A stretch of DNA of 64,000 nt from Roseateles_B sp051857535 (lineage in GTDB: Bacteria; Pseudomonadota; Gammaproteobacteria; Burkholderiales; Burkholderiaceae_C): contig NZ_JBPZGY010000002.1 of assembly GCF_051857535.1 (NCBI RefSeq), positions 1-64,000 of the forward strand, read 5' to 3'. Under the pieces are notes generated by a model. That model was not told the origin of the DNA and searched no databases. It saw only the letters and a program-made list of their open reading frames with translations. Numbering within the stretch: position 1 is the stretch's first letter; the number at the start of each line of letters is the position of its first letter. The translations under genes were made by a program, and so were the position numbers. This document shows, piece by piece, positions 1 through 8,994 of this stretch.

Positions 1-379
1 GTGGTTTCGCTGGCGGCGCGCTGAAGGTGCGCCCAAAAGGTCATCCAAGCACTAACGGCATCTTGCAATCGCGCCGAGCCGAGCGCCGTTGTCTGCGTCA
101 ACATGACTTGCCGGGACGCTTACGCACATCTGGCCCGTCGTGCCGAATGGGCAGCTAGTCGCCGTCAAGGGCAGCCTTCAGCGAGAGCATGGCGTCTGCA
201 ACATCATCGCAAGCCAGGACGAGGACTGGTCGCCGCTGGTGGGCGGGCTGGAGACGAAGAGCAGGGACTTCCGATGAGCCTCAGCGTCCTGTGGTGAGCA
301 CAGCGCCCATCACGTCATGCCGTTGGTCTCTTGCGTTGTCAGTGAGGATAGCGGGTTTAGTAACTTAACCTGCCACCCG
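1..379. other. left edge of window, no gene recognised
   Basis: Short open frames occur here but none has a convincing ribosome binding site or a protein-like composition. I see no repeat, RNA gene or regulatory site that I can support. Confidence 0.4.
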
Positions 380-1066
380 ATGAACTGGAACTCGACCGGA
401 ACAAATCCTCAGGCCGTTGAAGCGTTCAATGACTACAGGGAGCTGCTGATGCGTGTCGCGACGCTGTACGCCGGCGCGCGCCTGATCGAAAGCGCTGACC
501 TGTCAGCCTTGGGCGACGACAACTTCAAGCTATCACTCTCCAACAACTTCCCGGAAGAGGCCACTACGATTCGCAGTATCGGCGATCTAAAGCGTGGCAT
601 TGCCTCCGGCGAGTACGGTCAGATGGCACTGAAGATGTCTGTCATCCAGCTGTGCACGGCATTCGAGATCTTGTTCGATCGTCTCTGCAGCATCTACGGC
701 TGCACGATCAGCAACAACGCTCACTTCGACGTGCCGTACACACCACCCTTCGGCGCTGCGCCCACCGTGATCACGTTGGGCAACAGGACACTCAACCAGA
801 TCAGGAAACTGCACCAGACGCTTTCGGTCACCAGCGCTATCAACAACGACGGCCCGCTGTTGAAGCTGGCGGCAATCATTGAGGCGCGCAACTGCCTCAC
901 CCACGCAGGCGGCATCGTTCAGCAAGAGAAGCAGCGGCTGCGGCTGAAAATCTATGGCATCGCAAGCGAGATCGGTAAGCCGCTGATGCTGGATGACAAC
1001 CTGTTCGACGATTTTCTGCAGTACATGGCCAGCCACGCCCTGGCGTTCGTCAACAAGGCACCCTGA
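380..1066 (+). CDS. hypothetical protein with HEPN-like R-N-x3-H motif
   Basis: The 228-residue protein is largely predicted helical and has no signal peptide. Near its C-terminal third it carries EARNCLTHAGG, with Arg170, Asn171 and His175. The R-x4-6-H pattern, often with a polar residue after the Arg, is the catalytic signature of HEPN ribonucleases, and the preceding helix (IQLCTAFEILFDRL) resembles HEPN helices. No second domain and no antitoxin-like partner is visible beside it. The start at 380 was preferred to the in-frame ATG at 317 because residues 1-21 of the longer form look non-coding; neither has a strong ribosome binding site. The HEPN assignment is inference from one motif. 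Confidence 0.55.
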   Translation: MNWNSTGTNPQAVEAFNDYRELLMRVATLYAGARLIESADLSALGDDNFKLSLSNNFPEEATTIRSIGDLKRGIASGEYGQMALKMSVIQLCTAFEILFDRLCSIYGCTISNNAHFDVPYTPPFGAAPTVITLGNRTLNQIRKLHQTLSVTSAINNDGPLLKLAAIIEARNCLTHAGGIVQQEKQRLRLKIYGIASEIGKPLMLDDNLFDDFLQYMASHALAFVNKAP

Positions 1067-1125
1067 TTCGATGCGCGCTGCAGCGCGTGTCGGTCGACGC
1101 GCATCAGCGCTGCGCACGCTGGCCG

Positions 1126-2715
1126 CTATTTCACAGGTTCCTGAGACGCGATCGCGGACTGCACCTCGATCTTCATGACGAGCCTACCCGGCGCGTCGTT
1201 GCTGACCTTGTCCGCGCTTTGCATCGGCACCACGCGCACCACCAGGCTCTTAGTGTCACCGCCGAGCTTGGCAATCAGGCGAGTGACGTCGAAGCTGCGT
1301 CGATAGCCGGGCCGCTGCTGCCCGACCGCCGGCGCTTCGAAAGAGCTGAACCGCCCGACATAGGCAGGACTTGAAGCATCCTTGGCCGCCTCGGCCTGGG
1401 GACCGACGAACACACCGTAATTGCCTCCGAGCTCGCCGGCCTTTCTGATCTCGCTGAGCACGACATATGTCCGGTTGAGCTTGCTGATGGACTGGTTGTG
1501 CACAGCGAGCGGCACCGGGCCGGACGCCCCTGCCGAAGGCAACGCCAGTGGAACCGTCGCCACGCCACCGCTGGATGCCGAAATACTGACGGCCTCTGGC
1601 AAACCACCGACGGGCTTCATCACGAATCCCTTCACGCTCTTGTCGAGTCCAGTCGAGTCGACAGTCCCAGGTGTCACCACCGTCGGCTGAGGAGGTGGCG
1701 GTTCAGGCGGATAAATCACCGCAGGATCCGTGTCGTAGGTGTATCCAAGATTGCTCTGGTCCAGGAAGAAGCTCCTGGGCCTTGTATCAAGCTTACCGTC
1801 AGCATCGAAGAATCGGTAGGCCCCGCCGCTCAGCCAGGTCTCGATCTCGCTCCCCTTCATCGTCCTAGACCAAAAGCGCTTCTTGCCCATCCAGAGGCTG
1901 AACAGACGATCGATGTTGCAGTGATGCATCCAGAACACCGGATCAAACGCCGCCGTTGTGATATCGCCCATCCAACCGCCCACGCCACCATGCACGCGGC
2001 CGTGGGGCGTATCGTCGATGGCCGTACCCAGTCCGATGTCTTCACCCATCCCTTCGATTCCGGGCTCGCTGAAGTAATAGTCATTGCCCATGACCAGATT
2101 GGTCGCTACGTCCTCCTTCGCGAGCATCCTCGATGCGGTATTCAGAGTCCGCTTCAGGCCACGGATCGGGTAGAGGGGGTTGTCCTGCCCATCGACTTTG
2201 GCATCCAGGAAGATCTTGGGTAGCTGCCTGCTAGCATCTTGCTCGTTGTAGTCCCAGTACGGGAGCGCAAACGTTGGATCAGCCAGCGTCACCCTTGCGT
2301 GTCGCTCGAAGTAGTAGAGGTACGCCCTGTGCCAAAGCAGGAAGTCCGCTGGCGACTTCTCTCCAAGGTGCGTGCACTGATCCCAGTAGCCGAGCATCTT
2401 CTTAGCAGCCGGATCCGCGTTGAACATCTCCGCGAGTACCTTGAGGTCGGATCTGGCTGCGACGGCAGCGCTGCTCAAGTCTGGCAGCCAATGCACGGCG
2501 CCTTGGAAGAAGTAGCTCGCCGGGTCTGACGCCGGTTTCGCCCGCATCTTGCGAAACAACGTCCGCAGCTGCTCAACCTTGCCAGGCTTCGTGGAGAAGG
2601 CCGTAAGGGAGATCCGCTGGGGCGCCGCCGTCTGCGGCCACGCACTCGGGGCAGCCAGCGCCGCAGCAATGCCACATGCAGAAGACCCGATCAGATGGCG
2701 TCTCGTCACGCTCAT
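1126..2715 (-). CDS. Tat-exported tyrosinase / polyphenol oxidase
   Basis: The 529-residue protein is a type 3 copper oxidase expected to hydroxylate phenols and/or oxidise catechols to quinones outside the cytoplasm. It begins with a twin-arginine signal (Arg5-Arg6, TRRHLIGSS, then a hydrophobic stretch ending near residue 28). Copper A ligands are probably His75, His116 and His129 (in LLWHRAYLYYFE), and Cys114-x-His116 could form the Cys-His thioether seen in many tyrosinases. Copper B is HGRVHGGVGGWM (His238, His242) plus the HH pair 264-265 in AFDPVFWMHHCNIDRLF. A C-terminal domain of about 170 residues (FDVTRLIAKL near its end) resembles the KFDV shielding domain of plant-type polyphenol oxidases. 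It is the last gene of a three-gene minus-strand run, 45 bp after the lipoprotein gene. Confidence 0.9.
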   Translation of the reverse strand: MSVTRRHLIGSSACGIAAALAAPSAWPQTAAPQRISLTAFSTKPGKVEQLRTLFRKMRAKPASDPASYFFQGAVHWLPDLSSAAVAARSDLKVLAEMFNADPAAKKMLGYWDQCTHLGEKSPADFLLWHRAYLYYFERHARVTLADPTFALPYWDYNEQDASRQLPKIFLDAKVDGQDNPLYPIRGLKRTLNTASRMLAKEDVATNLVMGNDYYFSEPGIEGMGEDIGLGTAIDDTPHGRVHGGVGGWMGDITTAAFDPVFWMHHCNIDRLFSLWMGKKRFWSRTMKGSEIETWLSGGAYRFFDADGKLDTRPRSFFLDQSNLGYTYDTDPAVIYPPEPPPPQPTVVTPGTVDSTGLDKSVKGFVMKPVGGLPEAVSISASSGGVATVPLALPSAGASGPVPLAVHNQSISKLNRTYVVLSEIRKAGELGGNYGVFVGPQAEAAKDASSPAYVGRFSSFEAPAVGQQRPGYRRSFDVTRLIAKLGGDTKSLVVRVVPMQSADKVSNDAPGRLVMKIEVQSAIASQEPVK

Positions 2716-2760
2716 GGTGATGTCCTGGTTAGGGCTCGGTGGGGATGAGAATTGGCAGGC

Positions 2761-3693
2761 TCAGTCGCCGAACTTCTTCTTCACGGCCTCGCCGATGGCG
2801 GGCCCCAAGGCAGCCTTAACCGCAGCCAGTTCCGCGAGTGCCGCCTTGTCGTCGAAGCCTGTATTGCCCTGCTCGGCAATGGCCATGGTGACGCTGAGCG
2901 CCCCAGCCTTGACTGGGTAGGGCATCAGGTCGGACGTCTTGCAGTCCGAGGTGCTGCACCGCGGCGCCTTGCCGAGCTTCACAGCAGGCACGGTCGTCAC
3001 ACCCTCTCCCGACGGAAGGAGACGTTGAACCCCGCCTTCTGGTGTGCCGACCGCCTTGACGCTTACAGCGAAAGAGAGCGATGTCTTCGGCTCCGGCGCC
3101 TTCATCGTGACGGCAACCGAGTTGGTCATGTGGACGTAGATCGGGGTGAACGTGAATGATCTTGAAAGGCCGTCCGGTGCCGGGCCCAGGTGATTGAACT
3201 TGAGCACCGTCGTCAGACCCGACTTGATCGGACCGCCATCGTCCTGCGTGTAACGCACCATGGCGACGCATTGGGTCTGCGCTAGTTGGTCGGCAGACAT
3301 GATCCAGGTGGCCGCGTAGCTTGCTTTGGCCGACTCGACGTTTGCCTCGATCTTTCGCTGCTGCTCGTCAGCCCACAAGTTGAAAGCAACCTCTGCAACG
3401 GCTGCGATGATGGGAACAAGGGGGGCCGCGATAGCAGGTGTTGGCGGAACCTGCTGGAGACCGCACGCCTTGTCGCCAGGAAGCCAGGACAAATCCGTTC
3501 CAGGTGCGTACGTTTTGAACGTGTCCATGACCTTGATCGGGGGCTCATTGGGGCCGATGAGCACCACCACGGTCTTGCTTCCTTCTATGCCGCTGGCCTC
3601 CGCGCGGACGAAGTTGGACGCCGTGCTGAAGTTTGCGCACGCGCTGAGAAGGCTCATCGCGGCGATCGCGGCGAGACGTGACTTGATCTTCAT
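2761..3693 (-). CDS. hypothetical lipoprotein
   Basis: The 310-residue protein starts MKIKSRLAAIAA and carries a lipobox LLSAC with the lipidated residue at Cys19, so it should sit in the outer or inner membrane facing the periplasm. The start at 3,693 was chosen because it places the signal peptide at the N-terminus; the frame is open further upstream without signal-like sequence. The mature part has no domain I recognise; it has four Cys residues (two in a CSTSDC motif) and a lysine-rich C-terminus (VKKKFGD). It lies between the protease gene (41 bp upstream) and the tyrosinase gene (45 bp downstream) on the same strand, which suggests co-transcription and a shared envelope role, unproven. 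Confidence 0.75.
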   Translation of the reverse strand: MKIKSRLAAIAAMSLLSACANFSTASNFVRAEASGIEGSKTVVVLIGPNEPPIKVMDTFKTYAPGTDLSWLPGDKACGLQQVPPTPAIAAPLVPIIAAVAEVAFNLWADEQQRKIEANVESAKASYAATWIMSADQLAQTQCVAMVRYTQDDGGPIKSGLTTVLKFNHLGPAPDGLSRSFTFTPIYVHMTNSVAVTMKAPEPKTSLSFAVSVKAVGTPEGGVQRLLPSGEGVTTVPAVKLGKAPRCSTSDCKTSDLMPYPVKAGALSVTMAIAEQGNTGFDDKAALAELAAVKAALGPAIGEAVKKKFGD

Positions 3694-3734
3694 GATGTTG
3701 GCTCTCGGTTGTGGTGGAGCTGCGCGCCGTCGAT

Positions 3735-5228
3735 TCATTTCGGCAACGACGCGTGAGTCGTGACGACGTACTGGAGGTACTCGTCCTTCGTCCCCTTGGC
3801 TACGATTCGGAACTGGGTACCGGCAGGCACCCTCGCCCAGCAAAAACCGACATTGGGAGTCTCACGCTGGGCGTCAGCCGCTCCGCGGCACAGCACCTTC
3901 CCCTTGCGGTCCTGCACGCTGAATTGGTCGATCGCACCCGACGAATTGATGGTGGCAAGGATCGGCGTTGCGACCTGCGACAGGATCCAGCTTTCCGACT
4001 CGTACGTGCCATTTGCGCTGAACGGCACCGAGTTACGGCGGTCCAGCACTGCAAGAAGGTTGTCACCGAACGCAGGCCACTTCCCCTTCACGCTGGCTAC
4101 CCCGTAGGTTTCCAGCCGCTCATCGATCCACATCCGATGCTCTCGATAGGACGTGGCCATCTGAAACCCAACGGTGCCCTTCTCGCGACAGTCTGGGTCA
4201 CTCCGTCCGGACGTGACACCGATCGTGGAGCCGTTTGCATCAGACTGCCAGAGCGGTCCACCAGAGTCACCTCCGCAGACCGTCGAAGCCGAGCCGATCG
4301 CTGCGTCGGAGAACAACGAACATAGGCTGCCTGCAGGGTCCAGATAGGACAAGCCTTGACAGCTGCCAGCCTCCACCTTGCCGTGAGCTTTGATCCCGGG
4401 CTGTACCAGCTTCTTGAGAACCGCCGCAGAGGGATCGTCCGCAGAGCTGAACCCGTATCCGACGATTCGCCCAGACGTCCAAGGGATGGCTGGGTTTGAA
4501 GCTGGAGGCAGCTCGGGCGGGATGATCTCCGTGGCAGCCTCCTTCAGTATCAAGAGTGCCAGATCGTCGCGAACCCCCTTGCCATCGAAGCGGTAGCCCT
4601 CGTTGACGACAACACGACTGACTTCTCGCATGCCGACATGCTGGAAGAAGACGCGCCAGTTGCTCCCATCCATCAGCGATGCGGGTGCGCGCGTCTCGGT
4701 GCCGTGTACGCATTCGCGGCCGGACGGATAGTTTTTCGACTCGTCGTATGAGTAGCACACACAGTGCGCGGCCGTGAGCACAACGTTTTGCCGGATCAGA
4801 GTTCCGCTGCACTGCGCACTGAACTGCGCCTGTCCCGATTCCTTGGCCAGAAGAAGTGCCACGCCTGCATGGGCCGTCGTTGCGCCACCTCCACCTGAGA
4901 CGTTGACGGACGGACTGGGCGTCGCCGCCCCTGGCTTCGGCGGCGCGATGGTGGAAGGCCCCACCAGCGGAGAGACTGCGAGGCGCTCGATGACCTTGGC
5001 TGCGGGCAACGACTGCAACACCAGTGCTCCTTTGGCAGTGCTGCCACCGGCGCGTCGGAGTTCGGCCAAGACCGACTGCTTGGCGCGCTCTGTCACTTCG
5101 CCCAAAGGTTCCGGGCGCGGCTTCCGAGCGCTCAACAGGCCAGGAACTGGGTCGGGGGCTGTTTGCCCAAAAGCTGCACTTACCAACGTGCCAGCGATCA
5201 GGATTGCGAGGCAAGAGCCAAACATCAT
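3735..5228 (-). CDS. secreted trypsin-like serine protease (S1 family)
   Basis: The 497-residue protein has an N-terminal signal peptide (MMFGSCLAILIAGTLVSAAFG) and then about 100 residues of pro-region-like sequence before the catalytic domain. The triad is visible: His155 in VVLTAAHCV, Asp222 in RDDLALLIL and Ser322 in CGGDSGGPLW. Several Cys residues suggest disulfides, in keeping with export. About 120 residues follow the protease domain and could be a small beta-rich C-terminal domain. The start at 5,228 was chosen for the signal peptide; an in-frame ATG at 5,285 would add 19 residues of unlikely sequence. It is the first gene of the protease-lipoprotein-tyrosinase run, and a 22-bp palindrome lies about 215 bp upstream. 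Confidence 0.88.
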   Translation of the reverse strand: MMFGSCLAILIAGTLVSAAFGQTAPDPVPGLLSARKPRPEPLGEVTERAKQSVLAELRRAGGSTAKGALVLQSLPAAKVIERLAVSPLVGPSTIAPPKPGAATPSPSVNVSGGGGATTAHAGVALLLAKESGQAQFSAQCSGTLIRQNVVLTAAHCVCYSYDESKNYPSGRECVHGTETRAPASLMDGSNWRVFFQHVGMREVSRVVVNEGYRFDGKGVRDDLALLILKEAATEIIPPELPPASNPAIPWTSGRIVGYGFSSADDPSAAVLKKLVQPGIKAHGKVEAGSCQGLSYLDPAGSLCSLFSDAAIGSASTVCGGDSGGPLWQSDANGSTIGVTSGRSDPDCREKGTVGFQMATSYREHRMWIDERLETYGVASVKGKWPAFGDNLLAVLDRRNSVPFSANGTYESESWILSQVATPILATINSSGAIDQFSVQDRKGKVLCRGAADAQRETPNVGFCWARVPAGTQFRIVAKGTKDEYLQYVVTTHASLPK

Positions 5229-5441
5229 GATGGAGCCTGAGTCATTGCTTGCGAAGCAACCTACGGCAGTCATTGCCGCAGCCAAAAACTCATCATCATT
5301 TCAGCCTTGATCCGCCGCATCATCAAAAGTGCTGAGGTTGACCGAAGCACCCTCTGCATTGAACCGCATGCAGGCTCACGACTCGCTGCGAACGTCCCCG
5401 CTGAGCCACGTCACTGGTGGCTGATGCGACCGGACCGGCAC

Positions 5442-5474
5442 CGTTACGGTAATTACCGTAACGTGTTACGGTAA
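5442..5474. promoter_or_regulatory. 22-bp perfect palindrome plus third half-site
   Basis: Bases 5,442-5,463 are a perfect palindrome built from the half-site GTTACGGTAA and its complement, flanked by a further C/G pair. The half-site GTTACGGTAA recurs once more directly downstream at 5,465-5,474. The block lies between the end of the helicase gene (5,560) and the start of the protease gene (5,228), and is most simply an operator for a dimeric repressor controlling the leftward operon. The regulator is not identified. Confidence 0.6.
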
Positions 5475-5559
5475 AGACAGGTCTCGCCAGTTGCTCGTGC
5501 AGGTCGTCTTCACCGAGTCAATGTGCCCTTGGCCGGATGCTTACCCTGCGGCCACTTCT

Positions 5560-6987
5560 TTAGGCACCTTCCCGTGGCGTCAAGACGCTGGTGGGCGAGC
5601 ACACCACCACCTGGCGCGCGCCTCGTGTCAGCGCAACATACAGGTGTGCGGCGGTCATGGCCTCCGGCTGGAGCACCACGGCAACATCGGCCTCGAGTCC
5701 TTTGAGCAACAAGGTGCTGCCAACGGACCGTCGAGAAACCGGGCGGCTCATGTGACGTTGACGCTCGCGCGCCTGGAGTGCTGCAGCGTGCAAAGTGGAG
5801 GTGCCACGAGCGGCGATCTGCATGGCTGCCTGGCAGCAGCGCAGCACTTCGGGACGGTACACATGTGTCCCCGGCTGCCGAGCGAAGGCCTGCAGCAGAC
5901 GAGATGCTTCAGCGACGCTGGGAGCTTGAGCAAACGCCAGGGCTGTAGCCTCGATCGGTGTCGGCGGATTGCGAGGCCTGCCATGCTGCAGAACGCGCAC
6001 ACGCTCCAGTAGCGCTGCCGCCCCGACGCCTGTCATCAGGCTCGCAGCAAACTCGACCACTTGTCCCAGCGGATTGGGGCCAGCGGGGTCAAAGTCTCGT
6101 GCGAACTGGATGAGCTCCACAAGGTCGACGCGCTCCACCACCGTCGCGCCAGGTGTCTGACTGGTCAGCTGGTAGCGCCCGCGGACATTCATCGCGTCGC
6201 CGATGATGAGGACGCTGTCCTGAGCGTTGCGCCCGCGTGTCCTTGCGGCAGCCCGGCGCTGCTCTTCGGCCGTCGCCGCGGCCAGTTGCACCCAGTGCAC
6301 TTCAGCTGGCGCGCCCTGCAGGTCTACGGGCTGCCCGGCTTGAAGAAGCGCCCGTGCGTTCAGCAGCCATTGCCCCAGCTCCTCAGTTCCAGCCAGCCGC
6401 CAGCGCCAAGGTGTCTGCAGCATGCCAACGGCAGGAAACTGTGCCTCAACATCGACTTGCCAGTTGACCAGGCGATTGCCACCGAACCCGAAGATCGCCT
6501 GCATGGGATCACCGAGCACGCACGTGGGCAGGGTCTGCGCGGCCCACGCCACCAGGCTATGTTGCGCCGCATTGCAGTCCTGGTACTCATCGACCAGCAG
6601 CCTCGCGTAAGTAGCTCGCAGCGGCGCGTTGATGTGTCCGGCCTGCAGCAGATTGGCCGCTGCTGCACGAATCGCCGGATAGTCCTGGCCTGGATTGGCG
6701 AGTTCAAGCGTGTGGGCAGGAAGGCCACTGCGCAGCGGAAACTCCCCGGCGAGTCGCATCGCGAAGCCATCGATCGTCGAGATCCGGTAGGCCGAGCTGG
6801 GGATGGCCGCTCTGGCCATGCGAGCCCGCAATGCCGCGACACCAGCGTTGGTGTGCGTCAAGACCAGGATGGGCTTGCTACCGGTGTGCGCCGCCAGTGT
6901 ATCGGCGATGAGCTGAGTCTTGCCGCAGCCTGCCGGCGCAGTAACCGACCCGCGTGCGACTGCGAACAGGTCGAGTTCAGGCGGCAT
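5560..6987 (-). CDS. gajB: Gabija-type UvrD/Rep-like helicase (GajB-like)
   Basis: The 475-residue protein is a superfamily 1A helicase, close to the usual GajB length. Motif I is TAPAGCGKTQ (about residues 16-25), motif Ia LVLTHTNAG, motif II LLVDEYQDCN, motif III CVLGDPMQAIFGF, and motif VI lies in LYVALTRGARQVVV near the C-terminus. The accessory 1B/2B domains are short compared with UvrD. It overlaps the 3' end of the upstream OLD-family gene by 11 bp, so the two are translationally coupled. In Gabija the helicase-like subunit binds the GajA nuclease and is thought to respond to phage-induced nucleotide and DNA changes. The family assignment rests on the gene pair, since this helicase alone would be hard to distinguish from other UvrD relatives. 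Confidence 0.82.
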   Translation of the reverse strand: MPPELDLFAVARGSVTAPAGCGKTQLIADTLAAHTGSKPILVLTHTNAGVAALRARMARAAIPSSAYRISTIDGFAMRLAGEFPLRSGLPAHTLELANPGQDYPAIRAAAANLLQAGHINAPLRATYARLLVDEYQDCNAAQHSLVAWAAQTLPTCVLGDPMQAIFGFGGNRLVNWQVDVEAQFPAVGMLQTPWRWRLAGTEELGQWLLNARALLQAGQPVDLQGAPAEVHWVQLAAATAEEQRRAAARTRGRNAQDSVLIIGDAMNVRGRYQLTSQTPGATVVERVDLVELIQFARDFDPAGPNPLGQVVEFAASLMTGVGAAALLERVRVLQHGRPRNPPTPIEATALAFAQAPSVAEASRLLQAFARQPGTHVYRPEVLRCCQAAMQIAARGTSTLHAAALQARERQRHMSRPVSRRSVGSTLLLKGLEADVAVVLQPEAMTAAHLYVALTRGARQVVVCSPTSVLTPREGA

Positions 6988-8707
6988 GGGTGCAGTCCCA
7001 CAGCCGGTTCAGCACCTCAAGAAATCCAGCGTCCGAATTGTTGCAATGCGGTCCCACGATCGTGCGGCCGACATATTGATAGGCAGAAACGGACTTGAAC
7101 CAGCCGTTCTTGTTGACCCGCGCTGCGCGGCCCAGAAGCTCACGTGTCGCTGGCGAATAGGCGCCCGGCGCTGCTCTCTCAGCCTCGATGGCTTCGAGAG
7201 TTCTCTGACCTTCCGACTTGGACCGAATGTGCTCGGCTACGTCATCTCGGCCAATCCGTTCGATGGCGTAGCCGAGCAGGGAATCGATCGCCGCGTCCGC
7301 CATGCTGATGAATAGTTCATCCTCCAACGCGCGGCCTGCCCGCCAAGTGAGGAGACCAACACCCTCGGCAGCGAGGGTCACGAGAAGCGCCGGTGTCGGC
7401 GGCTTGTCCGCATCGATGAATGCAGTGACGTTGTAGCCCAGCCGGCGCAAGACGAGCGCTTTCTCCAGACACTGGTCTGGCGTGCTGCCGCCTGCGTTGA
7501 CGTATGCGCCGCCGAGCGCGAAGAACGACGTTCTGTTGTGAACCTCCACGCCATATTGGTCGATGCCTCGCGCCAGCCCGATCTCACTGGCCCCTTCGCA
7601 GACCAGCACAGACTTCGCAAGGAAAGCCTCTGGGTCCGTGCGCAGGATGCCTTGCACCTGATCGGTCACGCCCGCTGGGCGCACGACATGGCCATCGCCC
7701 TCGCGCCTGACGATGAACAACTGGTTGCCGGAGAGCTCGCGCAGCGCAACGGGCGAGTGCGTCGTCATGAACGCCTGAAGGGGCGGGGTCGTGTCCTTTG
7801 CTCCCAGGGAATCGAGCAGGCGCTTGAGCCGGTGAGGCTCCAGGCCGAACTCGACTTCGTCCACGAGTGCAATGGTCGCTGCCTGAGCGGCTTCGCGCTG
7901 CAGCCCCGCCATCAGCAGGCGTGCCGACCCCGTCCCCAGCGAGCGCAGCGGAATGCCGGTCTCGCTGTGCAGTGCGATCGCACCATCTCCAATGGAGACC
8001 GCGTGTGCGTCCAGCATCGCCTGGGCCTGGCCTACCGGCACACCCAGCGCGGTGGCGGTACGCGTCACGACCTGAAGGGTCTCGGCCAGTTGGGCTCCTG
8101 CCTGGTTGCCGAACCCTGTTCTCGCGTCGCGCGCCGCGCGAGCCAACTCGGCGCCCAGATCGGGGCGTCCGTCAGTCAGCCGGTTGAGCACAGAGCTGCG
8201 GCTCCAGGACAGATGAGTGCTGGCGTAGTTGCCGATGCGCGCCGGGGCCAGCGCGGCGCGATGCTTCCAGGCGAGGCCACGCTCTATCCCTTGGTCTTGT
8301 GCCCTCTCGGAGTACAGCAACCACGACGGTTCCAGGTCGGCGCCGACCTCAAGGCGTAGCGTCAACACGGTTTCGATGTCGGCCCTGGGTTCCGGCTCGA
8401 TCTGCCCAGTCGCTTGGTCATGCCCCCGCAGATATTCTCCGTAGGCCTCCAGACTCAGCAGCTCGTCCGACAGGCCACCCAAGGTCACCGTGATGACAAT
8501 GGGCTCGGTGACGACAAGCCCGTGGAAGTCTGTGTCGGCAATGCTGACGCTGCGCCGCGCGCCCAAGCACAAGTCGATGGCGTCCAGGATGGTGGACTTA
8601 CCACTGTCGCCCGGACCTATGAGGCAGTTGATGCCTGCCGAAGGCGCCCAATCGAGCGTCTTGATCGAGCGGAAGTTGCGGATTTCCAGCCGTCGGATGC
8701 GCACCAT
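6977..8707 (-). CDS. gajA: Gabija-type OLD-family ATPase/TOPRIM nuclease (GajA-like)
   Basis: The 576-residue protein matches the GajA length and layout. An N-terminal ABC-type ATPase half has Walker A GPGDSGKS (residues 31-38), a signature-like SLGTGSARLL, Walker B IALVDEVEFGLEPH and a switch His in FMTTHSPVALREL. The C-terminal TOPRIM half shows the acidic Glu in SVLVCEGASEIGLARG and the DxD pair in AFIDADKPP. OLD-family proteins of this class cut DNA and occur next to UvrD-like helicases. The start ATG at 8,707 has a strong ribosome binding site (GGGGAGGAG just upstream on the minus strand). The adjacent overlapping helicase makes Gabija or a close class 2 OLD system the best call; whether it blocks phage here is inference. 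Confidence 0.87.
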   Translation of the reverse strand: MVRIRRLEIRNFRSIKTLDWAPSAGINCLIGPGDSGKSTILDAIDLCLGARRSVSIADTDFHGLVVTEPIVITVTLGGLSDELLSLEAYGEYLRGHDQATGQIEPEPRADIETVLTLRLEVGADLEPSWLLYSERAQDQGIERGLAWKHRAALAPARIGNYASTHLSWSRSSVLNRLTDGRPDLGAELARAARDARTGFGNQAGAQLAETLQVVTRTATALGVPVGQAQAMLDAHAVSIGDGAIALHSETGIPLRSLGTGSARLLMAGLQREAAQAATIALVDEVEFGLEPHRLKRLLDSLGAKDTTPPLQAFMTTHSPVALRELSGNQLFIVRREGDGHVVRPAGVTDQVQGILRTDPEAFLAKSVLVCEGASEIGLARGIDQYGVEVHNRTSFFALGGAYVNAGGSTPDQCLEKALVLRRLGYNVTAFIDADKPPTPALLVTLAAEGVGLLTWRAGRALEDELFISMADAAIDSLLGYAIERIGRDDVAEHIRSKSEGQRTLEAIEAERAAPGAYSPATRELLGRAARVNKNGWFKSVSAYQYVGRTIVGPHCNNSDAGFLEVLNRLWDCTHAA

Positions 8708-8850
8708 GCTCCTCCCCAGGTCGCACGTTATTTGCCTCCAAGTATCCGTTTTCTTCGTCAGGTTGATTGGCCGGCCAGCTTACGCAGCGCGCCACCGATA
8801 CGTTCTCGATCCCGCTCGAGGTGGCGTAGACAAAGTACACAGCAACGATC

Positions 8851-8994
8851 TCAAGGGAATACACACGTAGTGAGCCACATGTCGAACTGCGTCTCCGTGA
8901 TGCCGGTGACGATGTTCTTGCACAGCAGCAGCCGAAAGCGCCGCTCGACTTTTTCGAACAGGCCGGCGTGCGCCTCGGGCACGAAAAGCGCCAT
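8851..8994 (-). pseudogene. 47-codon remnant with strong ribosome binding site
   Basis: From the ATG at 8,994 the frame encodes 47 residues beginning MALFVPEAHAGLFEKV and ending soon after ITETQFDMWLT. A near-perfect Shine-Dalgarno GGAGGAG lies a few bases upstream of the start on the minus strand, and the first 42 residues read like a real folded N-terminus, after which sequence quality drops and a stop follows. I read it as the 5' stump of a longer gene cut off by a deletion or insertion; a genuine small protein is possible. The product is not recognised. It is just upstream of, and on the same strand as, the GajA-like gene. Confidence 0.4.

Noticed and set aside
103..297. 64-codon ORF at the left edge
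   Set aside because: No ribosome binding site, Arg/Gly-rich composition typical of chance frames.
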